DNA of 28,451 nt from JAZLGI01 sp045616225 (GTDB lineage Bacteria > Spirochaetota > Spirochaetia > Sphaerochaetales > Sphaerochaetaceae), in assembly GCA_045616225.1 (NCBI GenBank), contig JAZLGI010000076.1, positions 1 to 28,451 of the forward strand. The letters run 5' to 3'. Both the position numbers and the translations under genes were made by a program. Below, piece by piece: positions 1 to 9,332 of this stretch. Position 1 is the first letter of the stretch. Every line of letters begins with the position of its first letter. The notes beneath the pieces were generated by a model. It saw nothing but the letters and a program-made list of their open reading frames with translations. It did no database searches and was not told where the DNA came from.

Positions 1-2
1 AT

Positions 3-89
3 GTTCTTGGACATGTAGCTAAAAAACTGTGTCGTGTAGTTTATGCTATGCTCAAAAACAACTCTGATTATTTGCCTCAGAACTGTTAA
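3..89 (+). CDS. IS110-family transposase, C-terminal fragment (cut by window edge)
   Basis: The frame opening at base 3 reads 28 codons to a TAA at 87-89. The encoded tail contains GHVAKKLCRVVYAMLKNN, which resembles the extreme C-terminus of IS110/IS116/IS902 transposases (a conserved VA-K-L stretch, then a Y-x-ML-K helix). These enzymes have an N-terminal RuvC-like DEDD domain and a C-terminal catalytic-serine domain, and act as IS recombinases. Only the tail is in the window, so it is unknown whether the copy is complete. The following 91 bp to the next gene should include the element's right end, but IS110 elements usually lack clear terminal repeats and I cannot place it. The identification rests on a short peptide. 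Confidence 0.6.
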   Translation, partial: VLGHVAKKLCRVVYAMLKNNSDYLPQNC

Positions 90-180
90 TTTCTTAAGTT
101 TTTTCTACTTTTCTCTTGACTTGAAACAAATAGTTGTCTCCAGTGTGTAGTTTATACTTGGCAAAAAGAGAGGAGATTTT

Positions 181-1734
181 GTGAAAAAGCTGTTATTTAT
201 TTTATTAATTATTTTTGTTTTAACGGTTGTCAGTTGTTCAGGAGAATATTCTTTTGAGGAAAGCTTGCATCAGGAATCTGTGGTTGACAAATGTCAATTT
301 ATAAAACATCCACAAAATGCTACTTATGAGTTGTATTCAGAAAACCAAAAACTAAGTGCAGAAATAACAACTGAATATCCTGTTTCAGTTGTTTTTACTT
401 GGTATAGAAGGAATCCGGGAGAATCTGAGTATTCTGCAATTTATACATCTGATGAGACAATAATAAAAGCAAACGATACTTATACCAGTGTCATTACCCT
501 TCCACAAAATAATTATGTTCAATCTGATTATTATTGTAATGCTATAATAACAAAAGATGAGCATTTGAAATCTATTAATTCAGACAGTTGCCAAGTCGTA
601 CAAGTTATTAATACCGGGTTACCCACAGTAATAATCAATACTCAAGAGAGGAAGGAACTGGTAAATAAAGATGATAAAGTAAAGTCTGTAATAAAAATAA
701 TTGATAAAGACCAACAGCTATTACTTGAAGATACGGATACAACTTTTAGTGGTCGTGGGAACACAACTTGGGGACAAGCAAAAAAACCTTACAAAATAAA
801 GCTTAGTGAGAAAGCCTCTGTTCTTGGGATGCCAAAACATAAGCAATGGATGCTAATTGCTAATTACCTGGATATGTCTTTTATGAAAAATGAGATGGCT
901 TTCTTTTTAAGCGAGAAACTTAATATGGATTGGACTGTTCATGGTAAATTTGTCAATTTAGTAAAGAACGATGAATATTTAGGATTATATTGGATTGGAG
1001 AACAGATTAAAGTTGATAAAAACCGAGTTGATATTGATGAAGATAATGATTATTTAATAGAAATGGATGTTTACTATGATGAGACTTGGAAATTTAAGTC
1101 TTCCATAAAAGGATTACCTTACCTTATAAAAAATGATGATTCTATGGATGAAGGGCGATTAAATAATCTTTCCGGCAAGATTGCAGATTTAGAAAACATT
1201 CTTTATTCTGAGTATTTTCCTTATTCTGATTCTAACAAAAATTTACTTGATGAGACTTATCTGAAAAAAATAGATGTTGAATCAATGGCCAAGTTTTACA
1301 TTGTAAATGAAATTATGCGCAATGGAGAATTGGGACATCCAAAAAGTTGTTATTTTACTTTTGACAATACAAAAAACATCTTAAAGGCCGGACCTGTGTG
1401 GGATTTTGATTATGCGGCGTATACCACTGATACAACATTGATTTGTACCAACTCTATATATTTTGACGCTTTATTTAAAACACAGGAGTTTAATATTGCT
1501 TTAAATGAATTAATTTCAACGATTAACGATAATATGGTTTCAGGGAAAATAACAGAATTATCAGGCGAGATTGAAAAAGGAGTAAATCTTGATGGAGTCC
1601 GGTGGGGAACGAGCAATAGAAACCCTGTAGGAATTGCTCAATCAAATTGGGAAGCTTATGTAGAAGATTTAGAGAATTGTGTTATTTCCCGGCTGAATTA
1701 TATAAAAAATAAGAATTTTGAGCCTGGGGTTTAA
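181..1734 (+). CDS. CotH-family secreted lipoprotein with N-terminal Ig-like region
   Basis: A 517-residue predicted lipoprotein. The start is GTG, chosen because AGGAG lies about 5 bases upstream and a clean signal peptide follows (K-K, hydrophobic core, lipobox ending at Cys19). Residues about 40-145 look like an Ig-like beta domain, with cysteines near 38 and 119. Residues about 145-510 carry CotH-family features: S-G-R-G-N-T-T-W (190-197) followed by KKPYK; KHKQWMLIANYLD; LGLYWIGEQIKVDK; and GPVWDFDYA near 404-412, whose DFD matches the metal-binding motif of CotH kinases. CotH in Bacillus is a protein kinase of spore coat proteins. In non-sporulating bacteria the family is mostly surface or secreted and poorly characterised, so the substrate here is unknown. 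The gene lies alone on the plus strand between an IS110 tail and convergent recG, and its stop overlaps the recG stop. It may be accessory. A possible -10 (TATACT, 153-158) lacks a well-spaced -35. Confidence 0.85.
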   Translation: MKKLLFILLIIFVLTVVSCSGEYSFEESLHQESVVDKCQFIKHPQNATYELYSENQKLSAEITTEYPVSVVFTWYRRNPGESEYSAIYTSDETIIKANDTYTSVITLPQNNYVQSDYYCNAIITKDEHLKSINSDSCQVVQVINTGLPTVIINTQERKELVNKDDKVKSVIKIIDKDQQLLLEDTDTTFSGRGNTTWGQAKKPYKIKLSEKASVLGMPKHKQWMLIANYLDMSFMKNEMAFFLSEKLNMDWTVHGKFVNLVKNDEYLGLYWIGEQIKVDKNRVDIDEDNDYLIEMDVYYDETWKFKSSIKGLPYLIKNDDSMDEGRLNNLSGKIADLENILYSEYFPYSDSNKNLLDETYLKKIDVESMAKFYIVNEIMRNGELGHPKSCYFTFDNTKNILKAGPVWDFDYAAYTTDTTLICTNSIYFDALFKTQEFNIALNELISTINDNMVSGKITELSGEIEKGVNLDGVRWGTSNRNPVGIAQSNWEAYVEDLENCVISRLNYIKNKNFEPGV

Positions 1735-3764
1735 TTTTGGGCTTGGCGGAGGACAGAGTTTTCCAGAGAGAGAAAGCCGGGGTCTGTGGCAAGGATGAGG
1801 TCTACCTCGTCTCTGGCATTGGCCATCATTTGAACATCTTTTTGAAGATCTGCATATTTGAGATGCAAAAAGCCGCTTTGTCTTAGGCCGGCAATTTCTC
1901 CCGGACCTCTGAGTTTAAGGTCTTCTTCAGCAATCTCAAAACCGTCTGTTGTTCTCCTGAGAACACCAAGACGTTTCTTTCCTTCTTCTGTTATTTCATC
2001 TGCAAAAGCAAGAAAACACCATGATTGAAGAGTACTTCTTCCAACTCTGCCTCTTAACTGATGCAGGGCAGATAGACCAAATCTTTCTGCGTGTTCAACA
2101 ATCATACAAGTGGCATTTGGAACATCAAGTCCAACTTCCACTACACTGGTTGCAACGAGGTATTGGATTTTCCCTTCTGAAAAGTCATTTAATATTCTTA
2201 TTTTCTCCTCATCTTCTATTCTTGAATGGATAATTGCACCTTTATATTGAGGATACTGTTTTGTATGGAGATATGAATACATTGTCTGAACATCTAAAAG
2301 ATCACTGTCGCCCTCATTGTCTATCCTTGGATAAACAAAATAAGCTTGATGACCTCTTGAAAGTTCAACACCAACACTTTTGTACATGTCTTCTCTACGA
2401 TTTTCATCTACAAGGTAGGTTATGATTGGGATTCTACCTATAGGCATGGTCTTGATAGTTGAAACATTAAGGTTGCCAAAGACAGTAAGGGCAAGAGTTC
2501 TTGGTATAGGTGTTGCCGTCATAAGAAGAACATCAGGGTTAATGCCTTTTGCAAAAAGAGCATTCCTTTGCTCAACTCCAAATCTATGTTGTTCATCAAT
2601 GATTACCAGTTTTAAATTCCTGTAACAGACATCTTTTGAAAAGAGAGAATGAGTTCCTATTAAGAGGTCTACATTTCCGTTTTGCAATTGTTTCAACAAT
2701 TCTGTTCTTTGTTTTCCTTTGACTTCACTGTCCAGATAAGCAATATTTATTCCCGTTTTTTCCAATAGCTTTGCAGCATTTTGGGCATGTTGTCTTGCAA
2801 GTAATTCTGTAGGAGCCATAAAGGCAACCTGTCCCCCTGCGTTAATTGTATGAAGGGCGCTTATCCAGGCAACAAGAGTTTTTCCGCTTCCTACGTCACC
2901 TTGCAACAATCTGTTCATACTTTCTTCACATGACATATCTTTTCTTATTTCCGAGAGAACTTTTTCCTGGTCAGAAGTAAGAGAGAACGGAAGAGAACTG
3001 ATAAACTTTTGCTCCAAAGAAGAAATATTGTTGATTATGGTATTTCTTGAATGAATTTGACCTCTTCTTTTTGTGGCAAGTTGAAGAAAGAAAACTTCAC
3101 GGAAAGCCAGTGTTCTATTGGCCATAGTAATATCTGAATCACTTTGGGGAAAATGAATCTTTCTCAATGCATCTTCCAAATTGAGTAGTTTATATTTTTG
3201 AATTAAGTTTACCGGTAGGTCATCATCTATTCTTACTTGGGACAGAACATTTTTTATGTCACGTCTTAAATTGTTCTGGTTAAGAGAACCTGCAATTTGA
3301 TAAACAGGAAGAATTCCACCGTTGACTTCTGAATCACTGAGAAATTCTTCCGGAATTCTTCGGATGTCAAATTGAGAACACTGAAGAATTGTTTTATATT
3401 GTGTGACATTTGCATATAAATGATAGTAACATCCGCTGAACAGAACTTTTTTTAAATAAGGTCTGTTAAACCCCATGATAAAGGCACAAACTCCACTTTT
3501 TGTATCTCTGACTCTGGCTTTGATATTTTTTCTGCCTGCCCCGAATTCAGAAACATTTTCTATCACAACTATGGTATTTGTCCATGGTCCGTTTTCTGTT
3601 TGATGCCCAAGACAAATTCTGTGACTTCTGTCTTCATAGCCTTTTGGAGAATGGGAAAGTAAATCTTTAAAAGTTGTTATTCCCAAAGCTGAATAACTTG
3701 CTTGAGCTTTTGGCCCTACACCTGTGAGTTGATTTATATTTGTGAGGGCTTGGCTTAGATACAT
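1731..3764 (-). CDS. recG: ATP-dependent DNA helicase RecG
   Basis: RecG reverses stalled replication forks and migrates Holliday junctions in the cytoplasm. The 677-residue protein has the usual length (E. coli 693). Residues about 5-45 hold a helix-hairpin-helix-like start (LTGVGPKA). The wedge/OB domain covers about 60-160. SF2 motor motifs follow: Walker A GDVGSGKT at 289-296, Walker B DEQH at 390-393, motif III TATPIPRT, and the C-terminal helicase lobe with VVEVGLDVPNA and QLRGRVGR. The TRG-like region, LRGPGEIAGLRQSG, is intact. The ATG overlaps the stop of the upstream yggT-family gene by one base (TAATG), suggesting translational coupling. Its TAA shares a TTAA with the stop of the convergent cotH gene. 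It is the last gene of the long minus-strand run, and I see no terminator hairpin directly after it. Confidence 0.97.
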   Translation of the reverse strand: MYLSQALTNINQLTGVGPKAQASYSALGITTFKDLLSHSPKGYEDRSHRICLGHQTENGPWTNTIVVIENVSEFGAGRKNIKARVRDTKSGVCAFIMGFNRPYLKKVLFSGCYYHLYANVTQYKTILQCSQFDIRRIPEEFLSDSEVNGGILPVYQIAGSLNQNNLRRDIKNVLSQVRIDDDLPVNLIQKYKLLNLEDALRKIHFPQSDSDITMANRTLAFREVFFLQLATKRRGQIHSRNTIINNISSLEQKFISSLPFSLTSDQEKVLSEIRKDMSCEESMNRLLQGDVGSGKTLVAWISALHTINAGGQVAFMAPTELLARQHAQNAAKLLEKTGINIAYLDSEVKGKQRTELLKQLQNGNVDLLIGTHSLFSKDVCYRNLKLVIIDEQHRFGVEQRNALFAKGINPDVLLMTATPIPRTLALTVFGNLNVSTIKTMPIGRIPIITYLVDENRREDMYKSVGVELSRGHQAYFVYPRIDNEGDSDLLDVQTMYSYLHTKQYPQYKGAIIHSRIEDEEKIRILNDFSEGKIQYLVATSVVEVGLDVPNATCMIVEHAERFGLSALHQLRGRVGRSTLQSWCFLAFADEITEEGKKRLGVLRRTTDGFEIAEEDLKLRGPGEIAGLRQSGFLHLKYADLQKDVQMMANARDEVDLILATDPGFLSLENSVLRQAQN

Positions 3765-4369
3765 TACAGTGAACAGAGATAAGTAATAAGAAAGCCTAAT
3801 CCTCTATTCATTATGAAATAAAGGATAAGGTAGAAGATAAAAGCAGTGATAACCAGTTTTTTGTCATCAGGTTGTTTGTTTTTATAGAAAATATTCCACA
3901 CCCAGCAAACCGGAGTATTAATCATAGGGTCAATGAAGTTAAAAACATTGGAAGCAGTAGGAGAGTTAAAAAGATTAACAGCAATACGAACTCCCATTAA
4001 AATAAGCCAGAATTTAAAAATGAATTTAAAAAGGTAGTTCCACAGACTTTGAATAATCAGAGCAGCTACCACAGGAATTGTAATTATTCCGTAACTTGCC
4101 AGTATTGTGAAAACACTCTGTAGTACATTAAGCGGAATCAAAGCAAGAATGGGACTGAAGTCTATTCTGTTTGTTTTAAGAGCCTTAACACTTCTGAATA
4201 TATTCATATAAGGATCTGTCAGTTTTGCGATAAATGCTGTTATTTTGTTATCGTAAACAGATCTCCCCATTAGAATCCATGATAAGAGAACTCTTATTAT
4301 TATGAGTGTTGAGTATAATCCCAATAACCCTGAAATTGATTTGTATAAAAAACTTAATGACATGCTCAT
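3764..4369 (-). CDS. YggT-family integral membrane protein
   Basis: A 201-residue, very hydrophobic protein with about five or six predicted membrane segments. The N-terminal half holds LYSTLIIIRVLLSWI and DPYMNIFRSV, the typical YggT core (R-x-LLSWI, then DP-x-x-x-FR). The second half repeats a weaker copy (LILMGVRIAVNLFN, then IDPMINTPVCWVWNIF), giving the double-YggT architecture of the family. YggT proteins occur near division and osmotic-stress genes in many bacteria, but their biochemical role is not settled. Here the gene sits between dnaE (16 bp upstream) and recG (one-base overlap), so it is probably cotranscribed with replication and repair genes. The family call is good; a specific function cannot be given. 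Confidence 0.8.
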   Translation of the reverse strand: MSMSLSFLYKSISGLLGLYSTLIIIRVLLSWILMGRSVYDNKITAFIAKLTDPYMNIFRSVKALKTNRIDFSPILALIPLNVLQSVFTILASYGIITIPVVAALIIQSLWNYLFKFIFKFWLILMGVRIAVNLFNSPTASNVFNFIDPMINTPVCWVWNIFYKNKQPDDKKLVITAFIFYLILYFIMNRGLGFLITYLCSL

Positions 4370-4385
4370 GATTTAAAGATACTTA

Positions 4386-7300
4386 TTATTCCGAGTAAAC
4401 GTCCAGTACAGGTTCACATTCCCTTAATTCTTTGAAGAATTCTGCAGATGCATCTACATTAAACATGCTGTCTGCTTCTATTTTACGTGGAATACCTTCT
4501 TTGTTTCCTTCTTCATCCAATCCTGCATAAACAACAAAAACTACCGTAGCTGTTCCCCTGTGTTTTTTGCAGACTTCACGCATTTCTATTACTTTCTGCC
4601 TGTTTCCAAGGCTCTGGTCAAGTTCTATGTAAACTTTGCTTGGCTTGGTAGGTTTCATTTGAAGCGGATCTCCATAGACTGCTTCTGCAGAAAAACTCAT
4701 CTTATCTTTGTAAGTTTTAAAAGAGCCATGGAATCCAAATATCTTGCCTTCTGTAATTCCTGCTTCATAAATAGCCCACTGTTTAGGGAAGATTGTTATT
4801 TCCAAATGACCATTGTAATCTTCAATTGTCACATATCCCATTTTAGAACCGGCCTGAGTAGTAAAAGTTTTGACAGAGGTAATCATACCTATAAAGTCAT
4901 ACTTTACTCCTTCTGTTATTCTTTCCGGATGAGAGAGATCAAGTCTTACACAAGTATCCCAACTTGCTTTGTAGGTATCCAAAGGATGCCCGGAAAGATA
5001 GAATCCCAAATACTCTTTTTCTATATCAAGCCTTTCTTTTAAGCTCCAATCCGGACAGGTTTTCATTTCAAAAGAAGAAACTCCAACATCATCCGATCCA
5101 AACAACATGTTTTGTCCTATGTTGGCGGCTTCTCTGTCTGACATGACAGATTTTATTGCAGCGTCATAGTTTGCAAGAAGTGTAGGTCTGTTGTAGCCAA
5201 AGACATCAAATGCACCACTGCATATTAAAGCTTCCATAGTTGAAGACCCAAGTGTTTTTGAATCACAACGTCTGATGAAGTCCATAAAATCTTTATATGC
5301 ACCGTTTTTCTCTCTTTCATCAAGGATACATTGTACTGTTGTTGGACCTACGCCTTTTAAACCTGCAAGGCCGTAAACTATATTATTATCATCTACGTTA
5401 AAATATATGTCAGATTTATTGACACTTGGCGGGAGAATATTAATTCCCTGGCCTTTTACATAATCCAGATACTCAATGAATTTATTGCCGCTTGAAATTT
5501 CATTTGTGAGGTTTGCAGCATAGAATTCTGCAGGATAGTGTGCTTTAAGATAGGCAGTTCTGTATGAAAGAACGGTATAACAAACACTGTGACTCTTGTT
5601 AAAACCATAACCGGCAAAAGGTTTGATATGTTCAAAGAGTTCTCTTGCTGCTTCTTCTGTATGTCCTTTTGAAAGTGCTCCTTTTACAAACTTTTCCTCT
5701 TGTTCAGGCAGAAGATTCTTTTTCTTCTTTCCCATGATTTTTCTTAGGGTATCTGCTTCTCCAAGCGAAAATCCTGCATAAATCTGAGCAGTTTTCATAA
5801 CTTGTTCCTGATACACCATGACACCATAGGTTGGTTCAAGCAGTTCTTTTAAGCTCTCATCTGGATAAACAATTGGCATTCTGCCTTGTTTACTATCGAT
5901 ATATTGAGGAATAAACTGCATAGGCCCCGGTCTGTACAAGCTGGTCATGGCGTCAAGTTCTTCAAATCTTGTAGGAGAGAGAAGTCTTAGGTTTTTCTGC
6001 ATTCCCGGGCTTTCAAACTGAAAGACCATTGTGCTGTCTCCACGAGCCATCATGGCATAGGTTTGAGCATCATCAAACGGTACATTTTCTACGGAAAAAT
6101 CCGGTTCTTTCCTTCTGATGAGTCTTTCTGTATTTCTGATAAGAGTAAGAGTCTTAAGCCCAAGGAAATCCATTTTGACCAGACCGCATTTTTCTATGTA
6201 TACCATTGAATACTGGGTGGAAATGCCTCCGGTCTTTGGATCTCTGTAAAGAGGGACATAATCCTTTAAGGCAGTTTTTCCTATAACAACACCGCAAGCA
6301 TGTGTACTTACGTGTCTTGAAAGGTTTTCCAATCTCAGAGAAACATCAAACAGTTCTTCATATAAACCACCTCTGTCTTTGTACTCCTGAAGTTCAGGAA
6401 TATTCTCAAGAGCTAATTTGAGGTTAATTTTAACTGTTTTTTTATCTTCTCCTTCACCTATATCAATTGTGTCAGGGATAAGTTTTGTTATTTTATTTGA
6501 TTCATCAAAAGGTATATCCAATACTCTTGCAACGTCTTTAACTACAGCCTTTGCCTTTAAAGTTCCAAACGTAGCAATCTGACCTACACGGTCATAACCG
6601 TATTTCTCAGTAACATAATTAATTACGTCCTGCCTTCCTTCAAAACAGAAGTCAACATCAAAATCAGGAAGGCTAATTCTGTCAGGATTCAAGAATCTTT
6701 CAAACAGAAGGTCGTGTGCTATTGGGTCAACGTTTGTGATGTCTATACAATAGGCAACAAGACTTCCTGCTCCGCTTCCTCTTCCTGCACCAACGGGAAT
6801 ATTGTGAGTTTTTGCCCAGTAAATGTAATCTCGCACAATGAGGAAGTAGGAATCAAACCCCATTTTAAGAATGACACTTAATTCATAAGAAAGGCGAGTT
6901 TCCAAGATTTCTTTTTGCTTTGGGTCGTTTTCATATCCCGGATACCTTCTTTTAAGTCCCTCTTTTGCAAGGGTTGTAATCATGTCTTCTGTTGTGTCAT
7001 AAGGAGCCGGATCTACTTCTGGGAGAAGAGGTCCCGGGAATTGAATTTCAAAATTACACCTTTCTGCAATTACATTTGTATTTGCAATTGCATCTGGATA
7101 ATCTTTGAACAGTTCTGCCATTTCATCTTGAGTTTTTAAGTAAAACTCATCTGAATCAAAACGCATTCTGTCTTCATCTGCTTTCTTTTTTCCCGTTCCT
7201 ATACAAAGTAGGATATCATGGGCATTTGCATCACTTTTCTCTATGTAATGAATATCGTTTGTGGCAACAATTGGAATATCTAAATCACGGGCAAGCTGGA

Positions 7301-7853
7301 CAAGTTTTGGGAGAACTTCTATTTCCTGTTCTATATTGTGGTTCTGTAGTTCTATATAATAGCGGTCACCGAAAACACTTTTATACCATTTTGCTGTTTC
7401 ATAGGCCTGCTCCATATTGCTTGATAAAAGCTGTTGAGGAATCTCTGCTGCAAGACAGGCAGACAGACAAATCAAGCCTTCGTTATGTTGTTGGAGAACT
7501 TCACGGTCAATTCTTGGTTTTGTATAAAATCCTTCTATCCATGCAATGCTGTTAAGCTCCATAAGGTTGTGGTAGCCTTTGTCATTCATTGCCAAGAGAA
7601 TAAGGTGATAACGCTTTTCTTTTGTAGTCCTGCCTTCCGGACAAATGTAAAATTCACATCCTATGATAGGCTGAATATTAGCAGACTTACAGGCTTCATA
7701 GAAATCCATCACACCAAACATATTTCCATGGTCTGTGATGGCAATTGCCTTCATTCCAAGTTCCTTACATTTTTCTACATAACGCTTTGCCGGCGCAGCT
7801 CCATCCAAAAGAGAAAAATCTGTATGATTATGAAGGTGTACAAAATCTGTCAT
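4386..7853 (-). CDS. dnaE: DNA polymerase III subunit alpha (DnaE)
   Basis: The catalytic subunit of the replicative polymerase. Its 1155 residues match the DnaE1 type (E. coli 1160) rather than PolC, since no exonuclease domain is inserted. The N-terminal PHP domain begins at VHLHNHTDFSLLDGA and includes ITDHGNMFG. The polymerase palm has GAGRGSGAGSLVAYC and the catalytic acidic motif PDFDVDF. Fingers and thumb regions include MGKKKKNLLPEQ and FAGYGFNKSHSVCYT. A helix-hairpin-helix (LAGLKGVGPTTVQ) and an OB-fold (YDFIGMITSVKTFTT) follow. The ATG start lies 21 bp downstream of the rsmD stop. It is unremarkable in sequence, but its embedding between rsmD and yggT/recG suggests expression from a long shared transcript. 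Confidence 0.98.
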   Translation of the reverse strand: MTDFVHLHNHTDFSLLDGAAPAKRYVEKCKELGMKAIAITDHGNMFGVMDFYEACKSANIQPIIGCEFYICPEGRTTKEKRYHLILLAMNDKGYHNLMELNSIAWIEGFYTKPRIDREVLQQHNEGLICLSACLAAEIPQQLLSSNMEQAYETAKWYKSVFGDRYYIELQNHNIEQEIEVLPKLVQLARDLDIPIVATNDIHYIEKSDANAHDILLCIGTGKKKADEDRMRFDSDEFYLKTQDEMAELFKDYPDAIANTNVIAERCNFEIQFPGPLLPEVDPAPYDTTEDMITTLAKEGLKRRYPGYENDPKQKEILETRLSYELSVILKMGFDSYFLIVRDYIYWAKTHNIPVGAGRGSGAGSLVAYCIDITNVDPIAHDLLFERFLNPDRISLPDFDVDFCFEGRQDVINYVTEKYGYDRVGQIATFGTLKAKAVVKDVARVLDIPFDESNKITKLIPDTIDIGEGEDKKTVKINLKLALENIPELQEYKDRGGLYEELFDVSLRLENLSRHVSTHACGVVIGKTALKDYVPLYRDPKTGGISTQYSMVYIEKCGLVKMDFLGLKTLTLIRNTERLIRRKEPDFSVENVPFDDAQTYAMMARGDSTMVFQFESPGMQKNLRLLSPTRFEELDAMTSLYRPGPMQFIPQYIDSKQGRMPIVYPDESLKELLEPTYGVMVYQEQVMKTAQIYAGFSLGEADTLRKIMGKKKKNLLPEQEEKFVKGALSKGHTEEAARELFEHIKPFAGYGFNKSHSVCYTVLSYRTAYLKAHYPAEFYAANLTNEISSGNKFIEYLDYVKGQGINILPPSVNKSDIYFNVDDNNIVYGLAGLKGVGPTTVQCILDEREKNGAYKDFMDFIRRCDSKTLGSSTMEALICSGAFDVFGYNRPTLLANYDAAIKSVMSDREAANIGQNMLFGSDDVGVSSFEMKTCPDWSLKERLDIEKEYLGFYLSGHPLDTYKASWDTCVRLDLSHPERITEGVKYDFIGMITSVKTFTTQAGSKMGYVTIEDYNGHLEITIFPKQWAIYEAGITEGKIFGFHGSFKTYKDKMSFSAEAVYGDPLQMKPTKPSKVYIELDQSLGNRQKVIEMREVCKKHRGTATVVFVVYAGLDEEGNKEGIPRKIEADSMFNVDASAEFFKELRECEPVLDVYSE

Positions 7854-7874
7854 GTTTTAATTATAGCCAAAAGA

Positions 7875-8444
7875 TTAGTCGGACACTACATTATTACGGT
7901 AGAATTTAATCATGTTTCTTCCGTACTTTCTTGTGTCATATAACTCAAGGGTACCAATTTTTTCAGACCACTGAGATTCTTCATCTGAAGGAATGTGAAC
8001 AATAAACAGACCGTTTGGTTTTACTGCACCGCATCTTATTGCCAAGTCTGCAATATTTGGTTTTCCGGACATTGGAAACGGAGGGTCTGCGTAGACTATG
8101 TCATAGGCCATTGGCGGTTTTGGAAGAAACTTTAGGACATTGGCAAAGAAAATCTTAATGTCGCAGTCTTCAAGAGCCCAGCTTATGTTCTTTTCCATAA
8201 CTTCTTTTCTTGTTCTGTCAAGTTCTACCATGTGAACTGTTTTTGCACCTCTGGATGCTGCTTCAAGACCAAGACAGCCGCTTCCTGAAAACAAGTCAAG
8301 GAAAGAAATTCCTTCTATTGGTCCAAGGATAGAGAACAGAGACTCTCTCATTCTGTCCATTGCCGGTCTTATTTCAAGTTCTCCTTGAGGTATTATTACT
8401 TTTCTTCCGCAGTATTTACCGCCGGTGATTCTCATAGTAAGCAT
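7875..8444 (-). CDS. rsmD: 16S rRNA (guanine966-N2)-methyltransferase RsmD
   Basis: RsmD methylates G966 of 16S rRNA on the assembled small subunit, using S-adenosylmethionine. The 189-residue protein starts with MRITGGKYCGRK after a short MLT lead, has the family RPAMDRMRESLFSIL helix, an SAM-binding motif FLDLFSGSGCLGLEAASRGA, and the N6/N2-MTase catalytic motif as ADPPF. The first ATG (8444) has a weak AGG seven bases upstream. The alternative ATG three codons later would start exactly at the conserved MRITGG, and I cannot choose with certainty. It begins 3 bp after the FAD-subunit stop and is followed by dnaE. Confidence 0.93.
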   Translation of the reverse strand: MLTMRITGGKYCGRKVIIPQGELEIRPAMDRMRESLFSILGPIEGISFLDLFSGSGCLGLEAASRGAKTVHMVELDRTRKEVMEKNISWALEDCDIKIFFANVLKFLPKPPMAYDIVYADPPFPMSGKPNIADLAIRCGAVKPNGLFIVHIPSDEESQWSEKIGTLELYDTRKYGRNMIKFYRNNVVSD

Positions 8445-8447
8445 TTT

Positions 8448-9332
8448 TTAACCTGCCAAATATCTGGAATTAATATCAAAAAGAACCTTTTGTATTAACC
8501 TTTTAACTCTTTCCATCTGTAAATCTGATGCATTAGGACAGTTCTTTTTTACAAGTAGACTTATCTGTTCCGAAACAGAAACAATAGCATCTGGATTAAC
8601 CGGAAGGTTAATGGAATTAATTCTGTTTTCTATTTCTCCTGAGAATACAAAACCGGAAACAGGAAATGTAATACATACAGAAGGTTGCATAATGTTTCCT
8701 TGGCTTACTGTGTATTGTAATCCAAAAGAAAGTGAATTTTTTTGTTGTCGCAAAGGGCTGTCAATTGTGAGAAAGATTTGGGCAAACTGGTTTTCTGCTG
8801 CCGGAATTCTGACTTTTGTAATGAAAGCCTTATCTGCGTAGAGAAAATTTCCCGCATTATCATAAAGCTTTGATACATTTATCCAGCGTGAATAATTAAG
8901 CCTGTTAAAGAATCTAAGTTCTGCAGTTGCTCCAATTGTGGCAAGGATACAACAAATGCTGGTTCTGAAATTAAAGATAGAAAGGCTGCCACCCAATGTG
9001 GCACTGTTTCTTATCATTGTATTTCCAACGGAAGACAGAGCTTGAATTACCGGTTTTGACAAAATTGTATTTCCATTGTTTATCAGGTGTTGAATGGTAA
9101 CCATGCTTCCGGCTTCTATGTATTTGTCTGTATGTTGAATTCTGAATAATTCTGATATTTTGTTTAATCTTATTATGTCTTTTGCTTCAGGGTTAGGATA
9201 ATAGTTGGGGTCTGCCATTATATAAGTTCCGCCACCCCAAAGCATTGCATTTGGGTTTTTTGATTTGATTAACAGTAGTTCTGCGATAGTCTTTGGCTGA
9301 TAGATATCAGGAGATCTGAGGTTTTCTGGCAC
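8448..9332 (-). CDS. FAD-binding subunit, molybdopterin dehydrogenase (CoxM/XdhB-like) family
   Basis: A protein of about 294 residues matching the FAD subunit of xanthine dehydrogenase-type enzymes, which passes electrons from the Mo and Fe-S centres to an acceptor. The N-terminal FAD_binding_5-like half has IYQPKTIAELL then LWGGGTYIMAD, where family members usually have AGGTD. The second FAD motif is SATLGGSLSIFNFRTS (usual form T-I/L-GG-N/S). A CO_deh_flav_C-like C-terminal domain begins near residue 170. I chose the GTG at 9332 because AGGAG lies eight bases upstream and the protein then starts VPENLRSP; in-frame TTG (9359) and ATG (9353) codons lie further upstream without such a site. 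With the GTG, the overlap with the 2Fe-2S gene is 26 bp. It is the last of the three hydroxylase-like subunits. Confidence 0.8.
   Translation of the reverse strand: MPENLRSPDIYQPKTIAELLLIKSKNPNAMLWGGGTYIMADPNYYPNPEAKDIIRLNKISELFRIQHTDKYIEAGSMVTIQHLINNGNTILSKPVIQALSSVGNTMIRNSATLGGSLSIFNFRTSICCILATIGATAELRFFNRLNYSRWINVSKLYDNAGNFLYADKAFITKVRIPAAENQFAQIFLTIDSPLRQQKNSLSFGLQYTVSQGNIMQPSVCITFPVSGFVFSGEIENRINSINLPVNPDAIVSVSEQISLLVKKNCPNASDLQMERVKRLIQKVLFDINSRYLAG

Noticed and set aside
4560..5042. 160-codon plus-strand open frame inside dnaE
   Set aside because: It lies fully antisense to the conserved DnaE C-terminal region and has low-complexity aromatic/Cys composition typical of a shadow frame.
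7434..7943. 169-codon plus-strand open frame over the dnaE start and rsmD end
   Set aside because: It opposes the PHP domain of dnaE; no ribosome site or recognisable motif.
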